Assembly: GCF_029869545.1 (NCBI RefSeq)
Contig: NZ_JARWQD010000399.1
Location: 1-33,757 of the forward strand
Length of the DNA: 33,757 nucleotides
Direction of reading: 5' to 3'
From: Nocardia wallacei
GTDB lineage: Bacteria > Actinomycetota > Actinomycetes > Mycobacteriales > Mycobacteriaceae
Both the position numbers and the translations under genes were made by a program. Below the pieces are notes generated by a model. The model was not told where the DNA came from and did no database searches. It saw nothing but the letters and a program-made list of their open reading frames with translations. Each line of letters opens with the position of its first letter. Position 1 is the stretch's first letter. Shown piece by piece: positions 23,201 to 28,649 of this stretch.

Positions 23201-24962
23201 TTGTTCGCTCTCCGCGCTGGCATCCTTTTTCGGCATTCCGCAGGTCTCCGCACCACGATGGCCGGATGCAAGACTCGACGGAACCATCGACACACAGAGC
23301 GGCGAGGCCATCGGTCTCGACCGAGCCAGGCAATGGCTGGGCGGCGACCTCCAGAGCCTCGACAATGGGCAACCGATTCCGGCGCGGTTCAACGAGCTGC
23401 ACAACCGTGTCGGCAGTATGGGCCCGGGATCCGCAGCCCTGGTCGTCAATCAATGGCAAGCGTGCGATCCGCAAACCGGACAGCCTCTGTTCAATCCGGA
23501 TGGCTCGCCACGACCTGACGGCACGCACGCTACGGTGATCGTTTTCCCGCACGGCGCGAACAGTCCCGTATGGTGGGATCCCCAGGCCGGCACCATGTCG
23601 GATCACCCTCCGGCGCATATGGTCAACGGCTCCCTGAGCCTCTCTTACACGCCGATCCCTGCAACTCCCTCCACCACCAATCAAGGAGCACCCCATGGCG
23701 GAGTACCGCACCAGGGACCAAGTGGAGCAGTACCTGGCACAGATCCTCAATCCGGATCGTCAGTTCGATCTGTACCCGTTCGAGACGGGGTGGCTGTGCC
23801 AGGCGGTCCCCACGGCGGAGGAGACGGCGTCGGGACAGGCGATCGGCATGACGAACCTGGTGATCGACTCGCAGACGGGCGCGGTGATCGAGTACCCGAG
23901 CTGGAGCGGAAAGATGATCGCGGACGACTTCCGGGAAGCGAAGGCGACCGGGCGACCGCCGAAAGGGCGACAGATCTATCCACGTCAGTGGCGTCTGAAC
24001 TTCCAACGCATCCAAGAGGACCCGGAGACGATCACGTATCGAGTGCAGGTGCAGTCGCAGGCACAACCTCCCGAACCGAACGCGGAATATCAGCTGACGA
24101 TCAACAAGGGCACCCTCAACTACCAGGGAACCGGTCCGATGGCGGGGAACGTCCTCGCGTGGGCGGAACTGCAGAGTTCCCGGGACGGGACCTGGCCGGG
24201 CCAGGGGACGTTCGAGGTCTGAGCAATTCGGTACCGGGTTCCACCGGCGGCAGCACTTCCAACGCCTCCCGCCGCACGAACGACGGGGCGTCCGAGCCGG
24301 AACAGGCACCGTCCGGAACAGACCGCGGTGCAGCGGACGATGAATCCGACTCGGTTGCAAACGAGCCACCGGTAGATCCGCCCACTGATGAAGATAGCCT
24401 CGAAGGCTCGCCGAATGAACCGCGATTCCGGCAGGTCGATGTCGATGACCACGCGATTCAGCACTTGGCCGACATCCAGATCCAGGTCCGCCGCGCAGCG
24501 AACGTCGGCTGGAAAACGATGGGTGGTGCTCTCGAGTACAACATCGGCGAGCTGTCCGGTTCGTTTGCCGGTTTCAGCGGTCAGGCCGATATAGAGGAAA
24601 GGGTGCGCAATCGATCAGATTTGCCCGATATCGCACCCCCGACACAAGCCAATTCGATAATGCCCGATCCAATTCCGCCGAACGGGTTCCGACCGAACGA
24701 TGCCGAAAACAACATGTTGGAGCATCTACACCGGATGCTGCAGGAGACATATCCCCTCGGACCCGATGGGACCAGCTCGGCATCAGGTAGAGTGACCCTG
24801 TTCTCCGAGCAGACACCCTGCGATTCCTGCCTGCCCACCATCAAGGCTTTTCAACGCATGTACCCAGGTCTGGAAATAGATGTCCTCTTCGTGACGCCGT
24901 ATCCGCCCGTGCGGAAGGATCGGCCCACGCTGCAGACGCGAGAAGAACGTCATGGCCAGTAG
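17259..24962 (+). CDS. Giant type VII secretion polymorphic toxin with three successive toxin modules
   Basis: A 2567-residue frame. Residues 1 to about 110 form a WXG100-like/CpnT-type N-terminal domain (MGIEIPDSLQWVAKWVLGAG, then GDETAMRRVADGW). A hydrophobic segment (TIIATMIITAAQMAWAF) and a Gly/Ala-rich stretch (about 210-265) follow. About 293-1148 is a Gly/Ser/Thr/Pro linker with repeated SSLDLP units. Three toxin modules then follow: ADP-ribosyltransferase (about 1158-1354), papain-like (about 1948-2128) and deaminase-like (about 2381-2567). Residues 1357-1436 and 2146-2321 are Gly/Asp/Arg-rich and are the out-of-frame reading of two immunity genes. The ATG overlaps the WXG100 stop by one base. 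The protein could be made full length, or modules 2 and 3 could be displaced tips of earlier toxins that happen to stay in frame. N-terminal identity is firm; the full-length product is less certain. Confidence 0.85.
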   Translation: MGIEIPDSLQWVAKWVLGAGDWPEGDETAMRRVADGWSSAATTLSGLDDEAGQVIGQVLAAIDTGQTHDAISQAWQQLAGKEGALQGLVKYCEKQAELLDDGANDIEHTKLTIIATMIITAAQMAWAFTGVGAGVSAAARVAAQVSIRMAIRQLIQRMLTRAAAKAIARAALLEGAKGALEEGGVDLGARLVQVAKGDRSMDKFGLGEAIQSTVGGAVGGAVGGGLGKSGIGEVADETAGSAIGRFAGKAVTETGTELASDVAGQAAASGYGAAFLGQEFKLDLSADSLANAGVGGVHSAATDGGGAHSDSGGSPDPGGNTDTGSSGTPGPSGSQPGGTDSGSGGQPSGNTGGGPQPSGTHSTGAGDSGTGVQPAGSTGTQAANATGGESTGGTGTSGSTGSSPTGAGFDSGTANPTPGTGSDGSTGSQPSGSTGGGFDNGTSSPSGAGTSSGFDSGTGNQPSSNSGFDGGTGPQTSGHTSGATDGGSTSVQSPGTSGSTPGTGIDGGTGGHASGSASSAGGGGVDGGTGGPSTAGTGSGFGGGTGSQPSGGGTPGSGFDGGTGGQPTGSVGGGAGPHSGSVADSGGAGVQSPGTPSASGTTGTPPNSAPNSPSASDATANFPGAQQNPPSGTGTTPSGTGTTPSGSGPAPSSGPVSSGGSTTPPGSDPTPSSGSTTSSGSGPTPSSSTTNASPSDPAPSSGIAPSGSDPAPSSGSTASTGSSPTSGNGSSLDLPSPGTTAPSASNTGTSGLDLPPHQPAGITQNTAPGGDNPSQGATARTPETTTSSLDLPPHQPTGTAHSNTPGADSPSQGATARTPETSPGSDLPAPPRASDTGGSSLDLPPNQTSGATGHPQGTSQGLDLPPQGTTPSRPDQPSSGSSLDLPTQDSGSTTQHSANQGSDQPPHNAAPQQSRPTGTSSLDLPPHESGAPSPQNLTNPQSGQPHSPPATTAQDTGPTSTHASSTATDTPPTTTPGSPATSGLGSPTGDASQRANASNHIPPTDAPSAGAPGQARSDTATPPSRPDAGPQRAETSVKPTRSDPGQQLPETPVSSNKSRTGPPRAEPGRRPASTTSPRDGAAHERSPQGPHERGRSATQPPSANSVPSMEAPGGLFSRFRPDRSDSNQPPRQADDSWSVFSPETTNSGPHQAPVESRAYYANPRFQDSAAAAEYARKYPGRLREAAEIRAAQQGQHPALTRLSDAEIAAIRQNQGYYLNERVNDATRDGNAGELEELDVEIRTLVSAYNQLPDHRGVVYRSLRIDDPDALRRFLTDYQPGRTPLDRGFASSDKGASIAGGNIELIIDSHYGKDISWATGQQDEVVFPPGNRFEVTRVSVDDDGKYVIRLVDLGRDSDGHQSRGNETDRTRGDGSDHEGGVGRPGEHGRVGPDGRSSGRSGGEGPTPGDRGSDQDLASLGRVGDQADRAGAWGEHGVDSSSAREVGIPPEPPYRHGFDPHSQKYVARYNDGRLITPDPMYGGMYSPEIRRYQPTWDEIQTAKAYPPGESPDDIQIRQYQEAQRAQAETARTEGNGAQDNSLPRDTSSTSNTGAETPVTHTPTSTASPSDPQPDTASTPNRSDTPTRWAHQDPNHHVNAARLPDWWPQPNNSASHGPEHSSAPTPSTSPTQRSELRPETAARPAPSEHLTRAPESTPPVDPGRWQRPNNPMPPPHTPVTPQHHGQSNYSAPPPVPRQPQQAPPVAPHMYPGPQYAPHPPVPPTPLRHAASPHRPHSPEPSPEMQRAANARQARESYRNYPPENGRTTLVTTGSNTSPAYDVRRYPNAPGGPITVVRVRVHVTADGHVPPHVVNQLWENMQLASDLGFNRGQQLLGGDRMLLDIVHTSDASAADMQVHVGDTPGRPNSVHPNTDIGDLANNIRDHLGLPPSADPGLSADDIRQLSNDIAHANTPTGFDNPSDLRRFGRHNLQAVERDEYQAAVEDALRDGNRFLVGADPRFNPYGQLVNDGGTGVQGRSNNCLDCSLSALASFFGIPQVSAPRWPDARLDGTIDTQSGEAIGLDRARQWLGGDLQSLDNGQPIPARFNELHNRVGSMGPGSAALVVNQWQACDPQTGQPLFNPDGSPRPDGTHATVIVFPHGANSPVWWDPQAGTMSDHPPAHMVNGSLSLSYTPIPATPSTTNQGAPHGGVPHQGPSGAVPGTDPQSGSSVRSVPVRDGVAVPGGPHGGGDGVGTGDRHDEPGDRLADGRGDRVPELERKDDRGRLPGSEGDRATAERATDLSTSVASELPTHPRGPGDDHVSSAGAVAGTTSRTERGISADDQQGHPQLPGNRSDGGERPRVGGTAEFPGRDLAGPGDVRGLSNSVPGSTGGSTSNASRRTNDGASEPEQAPSGTDRGAADDESDSVANEPPVDPPTDEDSLEGSPNEPRFRQVDVDDHAIQHLADIQIQVRRAANVGWKTMGGALEYNIGELSGSFAGFSGQADIEERVRNRSDLPDIAPPTQANSIMPDPIPPNGFRPNDAENNMLEHLHRMLQETYPLGPDGTSSASGRVTLFSEQTPCDSCLPTIKAFQRMYPGLEIDVLFVTPYPPVRKDRPTLQTREERHGQ
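18136..20700 (+). repeat. Low-complexity linker coding region with repeated motifs
   Basis: The first half codes for Gly/Ser/Thr repeats of the type GFDSGTG, GGTG and QPSG. The second half carries at least seven SLDLP/GLDLP motifs. A clear tandem duplication of 37 codons (111 bp) occurs at 19512-19622 and 19623-19733; both units begin LDLPPHQP and contain PSQGATARTPET. Such linkers are expected to be flexible and extended between the export domain and the toxin tips. The DNA repeats make this stretch prone to recombination and misassembly. Confidence 0.85.
20730..21320 (+). other. Toxin module 1: ADP-ribosyltransferase domain within the giant frame
   Basis: The module matches the R-S-E class of ADP-ribosylating exotoxins. 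Arg1260 lies in VVYRSLRI, the serine motif is GFASSDKG (Ser1290, Ser1291), and the catalytic QxE is Gln1321-Asp1322-Glu1323 in QQDEVVFPPGNRFEV. Final strands end in YVIRLVDL. A helical region with NQGYYLNERVNDATRDGN precedes Arg1260. NAD binding and transfer are inferred from these motifs; the QxE spacing fits C3/VIP2-like enzymes. The homologous sequence stops right before the ribosome binding site of the nested 79-residue gene. Confidence 0.8.
21328..21567 (+). CDS. Small nested gene, candidate immunity protein for the ADP-ribosyltransferase module
   Basis: A 79-residue, highly charged, helix-rich protein beginning MAISPEEMKRIAREVMG and ending GESTE; no family was recognised. It lies wholly inside the giant toxin frame, in its +1 frame. 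Evidence that it is real: AGGAAGGG (21314-21321) lies six bases before its ATG, an in-frame TAG sits just upstream at 21313, and its third codon positions are GC-rich while those of the giant frame here are not. It also starts directly after the last ADP-ribosyltransferase strand. By position it should be the immunity protein of module 1; that function is inferred. Confidence 0.75.
   Translation: MAISPEEMKRIAREVMGPTMKAELDDPESMAASDRMDAHRADLEAKGRRPATEDQIKIWQAWGESEIKRIERERGESTE
22540..23690 (+). other. Toxin module 2: papain-like (Tox-PL-type) domain with preceding pretoxin region
   Basis: The catalytic Cys-His-Asp set of papain-fold toxins is visible: Cys1979 in RSNNCLDCSLSALASFFG, His2090 in GTHATVIVF and Asp2107 in VWWDPQAG. 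The arrangement fits the papain fold toxin 1 group, thought to act as deamidases or proteases. Residues of about 1761-1927 form an alpha/beta region containing VTVVRVRVHVTADG and VHPNTDIGDLANNIRDHLGL. The latter resembles the zinc-helix region of metallopeptidases but lacks HExxH, so it may be a degenerate pretoxin domain (tentative). Confidence 0.75.
23695..24222 (+). CDS. Nested gene, candidate immunity protein for the papain-like module
   Basis: A 175-residue soluble protein, MAEYRTRDQVEQYLAQILNP at the start and GTWPGQGTFEV at the end. The core has a mixed alpha/beta pattern with FETGWLCQ, GMTNLVIDSQTGAVIEYPSW and GRQIYPRQWRLNFQRI. I recall similar proteins beside actinobacterial toxin genes but cannot name a family with confidence. 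It is wholly nested in the giant frame, in the same +1 frame as the 79-residue gene. AAGGAG (23683-23688) lies six bases before the ATG, and third positions are strongly GC-rich in this frame. It follows the papain-like module directly, so immunity is the natural inference. After its TGA the giant frame resumes linker-like sequence. Confidence 0.85.
   Translation: MAEYRTRDQVEQYLAQILNPDRQFDLYPFETGWLCQAVPTAEETASGQAIGMTNLVIDSQTGAVIEYPSWSGKMIADDFREAKATGRPPKGRQIYPRQWRLNFQRIQEDPETITYRVQVQSQAQPPEPNAEYQLTINKGTLNYQGTGPMAGNVLAWAELQSSRDGTWPGQGTFEV
24400..24962 (+). other. Toxin module 3: deaminase-fold domain at the C-terminus of the giant frame
   Basis: This C-terminal module has the zinc signature of the cytidine-deaminase-like fold. 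Asp2481-Ala2482-Glu2483 (NDAENNMLEHL) is followed by TPCDSC with Cys2521 and Cys2524. The spacing and the helix IKAFQRMYPGLEIDVLF after PCxxC are typical of bacterial toxin deaminases, in which the first ligand may be Asp rather than His. The target (nucleotide, DNA or RNA base) is unknown. The immediately following SUKH-type gene is a common partner of such toxins. Confidence 0.72.
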
Positions 24963-24974
24963 AAGGGAGCACCC

Positions 24975-25460
24975 ATGAGCTTCATGACCGACCTCGCCGA
25001 GCCGCTGATCCGCCGGGGGCTGGTCACACGAGATTCGGTGGAGGGTTGTACCGACGGTGAGATATCGGCGCTGATGCAGGCCCAGCACGTGACCCGGATA
25101 CCTCAGTCCTATCGGGAGTTCTTGGCCTATGGTGGCAAGAATCCGTACTGGCTCACCCACACCGGCGAGTGGGATTACGACTGGTTGTTGGAGGCCAAGG
25201 ATTTGGCCCGCGAAATCGCCGAAGATTACAATCACGACTTCGCGCAGTTCGAGGACAGCTTCATCTTCCAAACCCACCAAGGCTACATGTTCTACTATTT
25301 CCGCGCCGAGGATCTTTCGGCCACAGATCCGAATTTCTATATTTTCACAGGAAATGATCCCGTACGCGACAGTGGGCAATCGTTCACGCATTGGCTTTCG
25401 GAGCTGGCAGATTACCTACCCGAAGCAATCCGACTCCGCGAAGAGCTGGGTCTCCAGTAA
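24975..25460 (+). CDS. SMI1/KNR4 (SUKH)-family immunity protein
   Basis: A 161-residue protein with the SUKH layout: an N-terminal helix, IPQSYREFLAYGGKNPYW (the family core around residues 43-60), a WLLEAKDLAREIAED helix, and the sheet FIFQTHQGYMFYYF with NFYIFTG later. SUKH proteins neutralise nuclease and deaminase toxins of polymorphic systems. The ATG at 24975 has GGGAG five bases upstream and lies 12 bases after the giant toxin stop, in the same frame. Third positions are noticeably less GC-rich than in the housekeeping genes, suggesting recent transfer of the toxin-immunity tip. It is probably immunity for the deaminase-like module. Confidence 0.88.
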   Translation: MSFMTDLAEPLIRRGLVTRDSVEGCTDGEISALMQAQHVTRIPQSYREFLAYGGKNPYWLTHTGEWDYDWLLEAKDLAREIAEDYNHDFAQFEDSFIFQTHQGYMFYYFRAEDLSATDPNFYIFTGNDPVRDSGQSFTHWLSELADYLPEAIRLREELGLQ

Positions 25461-25486
25461 ACGCAGCAGATGCGAGACTGCCGTAG

Positions 25487-26635
25487 GTGCGGATACCAAG
25501 CAGGACGACATCGACTGCCTCGATGAGACCGACCGATACGATATGCGGGACCCCGCAAACCTGCTTGTGCGAGCAGCGCAAGATCGACGAGAAGATCGCT
25601 GCCGATATGGGAATCACGGTGGAGGAGCTCCATGCGATCGACCGGCGGGTCGCCGAGGATGTGCGGGCTCGCGATGCCGTTCCGCAGGAGGAGCGGACCA
25701 TCGAGGACAACCCGAAGTTCACCAAGGGGTTCGGCCCGAACACTCCGGACAACACCATCCAGCCGGGCGAGGTCGCCGAGTACTCCCAGGGTCCCTTCAT
25801 GCCGCCCGCCGCTCCCGGCGGCCCTGCCGGACCGGCACCGATTCCGCCGCGGGCGACCTATGACGGGTGGACTCGGCAGCCGGTGTTCTATTTTCCTGTC
25901 GTGCTGCGCGGGGAGTTGGTGGGTTATCTGTGGGCTTCGGTGACTCACGGTTCCGCCAGCTTCGTTCGCAAGCTTCGGATGAATGGTGCTGGGGCGCAGG
26001 CGGATCCGTTCGCCGATCCGTCGCTGTGGGCTACCGATGTGTGGGCGGAGCGGTTGGCCGCCGCCTACGCCCAGGGGGTCACCGCGCAGGACGCGGTGCG
26101 CGCGTGGGTGGGTGCGCCGGAAGATCCTCAGGGCGGCGGGATTCCGGCGGATGCCGCGGAGCATCGTGCCGAAAGCCTTGCCGCGCTGTACGAATTCGCG
26201 AATCCGGGTGGGCCGCCGCCGCCCGAACCGCTTGTTCAGGACGGGATGTACCCGGACGGCACACCGGTCGACCGTTCGCGGGGTTGGGGGCCGGTGGTGA
26301 GTTCGCCGGTGGTCAGGTACCCGACCGAGACCGGTGCCGGGGTGCGGTTCGCGCCCGTCTCCAAGGACGGCCGGGTCGTCGGTTACCTCTGGGCCTCGGT
26401 CGCGGACGATGCCGCCGACTATCTGCCCCGCGCCGGGGATCGCACCGGGGAAATCGCCGCCGGGACATGGCAACTCCGGCTCAGCCAGGCGCAGCGCGAC
26501 GGGTTGACGCCCACCCAGGCATTGCAGCGCTGCAGGCAGCAGCCCGAGGACCACCTCGCGGGCGTGATCGGTTCGGACGCACCGGAAGGCGAGTTCGCCG
26601 ACCTCGCACAGTTGAAAGACCTTGCCCGGCAGTAA
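25487..26635 (+). CDS. Uncharacterised protein with duplicated GYLWAS segment
   Basis: Up to 382 residues, family not recognised. The coding character is good from about residue 30 (CEQRKIDEKIAADMG) to the end. A segment is repeated: VVLRGELVGYLWASVTHGSA at about residues 139-158 and SKDGRVVGYLWASVADDAAD at about 300-319. Each copy is preceded by a strand (FYFPV, RFAPV), suggesting two similar beta domains separated by a helical Ala-rich part. There is no signal peptide or membrane span. The start is uncertain: the GTG at 25487 lacks a ribosome binding site, and an in-frame ATG at 25607 is an alternative. It follows the SUKH gene by 26 bases, so it may belong to the toxin operon. Confidence 0.7.
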   Translation: MRIPSRTTSTASMRPTDTICGTPQTCLCEQRKIDEKIAADMGITVEELHAIDRRVAEDVRARDAVPQEERTIEDNPKFTKGFGPNTPDNTIQPGEVAEYSQGPFMPPAAPGGPAGPAPIPPRATYDGWTRQPVFYFPVVLRGELVGYLWASVTHGSASFVRKLRMNGAGAQADPFADPSLWATDVWAERLAAAYAQGVTAQDAVRAWVGAPEDPQGGGIPADAAEHRAESLAALYEFANPGGPPPPEPLVQDGMYPDGTPVDRSRGWGPVVSSPVVRYPTETGAGVRFAPVSKDGRVVGYLWASVADDAADYLPRAGDRTGEIAAGTWQLRLSQAQRDGLTPTQALQRCRQQPEDHLAGVIGSDAPEGEFADLAQLKDLARQ

Positions 26636-26650
26636 GTTCCGGGCGCAGGG

Positions 26651-26974
26651 TCACTCCAGCCAGCTCTTGCGGCGGTAGTACGCGTCGTCCTCGTCCTCGT
26701 CGTCGACCGGCACGAAGGTCTGGTTGGCCTTGCGGGCCGCGGCGGCGCGGGCGATCGCGTCGCGCTGCTCGCGGGCCTCGGCCTCCTGCCGCTCCCGCTC
26801 TTCGGCCTCGGCGCGGGCTTCCTCTTCGGCCGCCCTCTCCTGCGCCCAGCGCTCCTGAAGCTGGCGTGACGTCTCGGCGGTCCGGCGATTGACTTCCTCG
26901 ATTTCGTCCAGCAGGAGCCCCGTACGGCGACGGCTCTCCGCGGCAATGCGCTCGATCTCGGCTACGTAGTCCAT
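26651..26974 (-). CDS. Small coiled-coil protein
   Basis: A 107-residue protein, almost entirely one predicted coiled coil: residues of about 5-85 are dominated by Glu/Arg/Ala heptads (for example EEARAEAEERERQEAEAREQ). A short acidic patch VDDEDEDD and YYRRKSWLE end the chain. The ATG at 26974 has GAGG about nine bases upstream on the minus strand. It lies 26 bases after the WXG-motif protein gene and in the same direction, so it is probably in one operon with it and the EspC-like gene. It may be a scaffold or chaperone for those secreted proteins; no family was recognised. Confidence 0.78.
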   Translation of the reverse strand: MDYVAEIERIAAESRRRTGLLLDEIEEVNRRTAETSRQLQERWAQERAAEEEARAEAEERERQEAEAREQRDAIARAAAARKANQTFVPVDDEDEDDAYYRRKSWLE

Positions 26975-27000
26975 GGACTGTCACCTCGTTGTTTCAGTGC

Positions 27001-28599
27001 TCACAGCGGACCGGCCTCGGCCAGTTCGGCACCGGTGCCGAACGGGTCCTCGGGTGGCCCCTGATGCGGTGGCGGGGCGGCGGCATCGGGCGACTGCTCG
27101 CCGTCGTTGCCGCGCCGCCCGGGTGGTGGTCCCGGCGGGATACTGCCGGGTGGGCCTTGCCGCTCGCCGCCGTCAGGCGCCCCAGCGGGAGGGTTCGGTC
27201 TCGGGTCGGCCGACTCTGCACCGCCCGGGACGGGAGCGCCTTCACCTCGAGACTCCGGCGCGCCGCCGGACTCGCCTTCACCGAGCTTCGGGGCGCCTGT
27301 GGCGTCTTCGCCCTCGCCGGGTTTCGAATCCTTTTCGCCAGGCCCGCCCTCGCCGGGCTTGCCTTCCCCTGTCTCGATAACCGGGTTGCCGTGCTCGTCC
27401 AGCTTGACGCTGAAGCTCTTTTCATCGCCGCCTTCCGACATCATCAGCTTCAACTCGCCGTTGGCACCCATCTCGAACTTCAGGTGCTTACCGGCAATGT
27501 CGAATTCGGCCGCCCTGCCCCCACCGGCGCCGCCCGCGGGATTCAGCGCTCCCTGGACGGCCTGCGTGATGCTGTCGACCCCTTGTTGGATCGTCGGTCC
27601 CAGCGCGGAAATCCCCTGTTGGACGGTCTGCGCGGCGGTACTCGCCAGCGGGCTGAGCGTGCTCGCCAGCGAAGCCAGACCGGTAAGCCCGGTGTCCGTC
27701 GTGCCCGCCGCCGTGGTTTGAGTCGGCGTGGTCGTTGTACTCGGGCCAGGAGGTCCGGGGGGCCCGGGAGGACCGGGCGGGCCCGGCTGGGAGGTGTCCT
27801 TCTGCTGGGACTCGGGCTTCTGGTACGGGTCGTCGTTGACCTTCTGCAGCGCTTCTTCTGCTTTTTTGAAGAAATTCTCGACGTCGAAATGACATGCGTT
27901 ACAGACTCTGTCGAATATTTCGACCTTGGCCTTCACGTCGTTGTAGAACGGTCCGCGGACCCATTCCCAACATTTCGTGGCCATGTCGCTGTCGGACACC
28001 CCGGGGAATATTTTCCTCAGATGATCGATTCTTTGATCGCCGTCGAACGGATTCTTACCGGATCCCGAAATAGTTCGCGCCTTGGCAACCTGAACGATAT
28101 CGTATACCTCGCTCGGATTCTTACCGTCGACGAGCCCCTTGGACGAGTCCCAGATATCCCTGACTACAATGGCCTTTCCCGCTATCGCGGTCTTGATTCC
28201 GGGGATAGCGGACTTGATGGTGACGAGGGCAGCACGGGAGGTGGTCCGGTCCTCGTTCGCCCGAGTGACGAGGTCTCGCATCATGTCCGTAGCGGCAGTT
28301 GCCGCTGCACCCTGCCAGATGGACGGAAGGGCTTGAACCTGGCCGTTCTGCAGCTCCCACTCGGTGTCCGCCGTCGACAGCGCGCGCTCGAGGCCGTCTG
28401 CGACATTGCTCAATGCGGTGAGATCCATACCGCGCTGCATATCGTACTTGGCGCACATATCGAGATATGAGGGGCCGGTTGTCTTCACGGCATCCAGGCA
28501 GAGTTCGAGGTATCGATCGAAATACTGAAGCCCCGGGGTGCCATGATCCAAGAGCGCCTTGACGTCACCCGAGTTCGCGAGATCTTCGACTGCACTCAT
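27001..28599 (-). CDS. Large WXG-motif type VII secretion-associated protein with collagen-like run
   Basis: A 532-residue protein. The N-terminal helical part has a WXG turn, LPSIWQGAAA (Trp95-Gln96-Gly97), between two long helices, as in WXG100 and PPE-type substrates. Residues of about 110-265 are helical with five cysteines (one CNAC pair). A collagen-like (GPP) run lies at 273-286, followed by Thr-rich and Ala/Gly regions. A short strand-rich domain is at about 365-405 (KHLKFEMGANGELKLMM), with a Pro/Gly/Glu-rich tail after it. The ATG at 28599 lies 50 bases after the EspC-like gene. Export by a type VII system is inferred from the WXG turn and the neighbour. Confidence 0.82.
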   Translation of the reverse strand: MSAVEDLANSGDVKALLDHGTPGLQYFDRYLELCLDAVKTTGPSYLDMCAKYDMQRGMDLTALSNVADGLERALSTADTEWELQNGQVQALPSIWQGAAATAATDMMRDLVTRANEDRTTSRAALVTIKSAIPGIKTAIAGKAIVVRDIWDSSKGLVDGKNPSEVYDIVQVAKARTISGSGKNPFDGDQRIDHLRKIFPGVSDSDMATKCWEWVRGPFYNDVKAKVEIFDRVCNACHFDVENFFKKAEEALQKVNDDPYQKPESQQKDTSQPGPPGPPGPPGPPGPSTTTTPTQTTAAGTTDTGLTGLASLASTLSPLASTAAQTVQQGISALGPTIQQGVDSITQAVQGALNPAGGAGGGRAAEFDIAGKHLKFEMGANGELKLMMSEGGDEKSFSVKLDEHGNPVIETGEGKPGEGGPGEKDSKPGEGEDATGAPKLGEGESGGAPESRGEGAPVPGGAESADPRPNPPAGAPDGGERQGPPGSIPPGPPPGRRGNDGEQSPDAAAPPPHQGPPEDPFGTGAELAEAGPL

Positions 28600-28649
28600 G
28601 AGAGGCCATTCCTATCGATAACTGCTTCGGATTCCTGGTCCACGGCCAT

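Noticed and set aside
17259..24962. A sequencing frameshift as the sole reason for the multi-module frame
   Set aside because: Both nested genes have their own binding sites and stops, and the giant frame resumes in phase after each. A single error could not give this, though independent resequencing would settle it.
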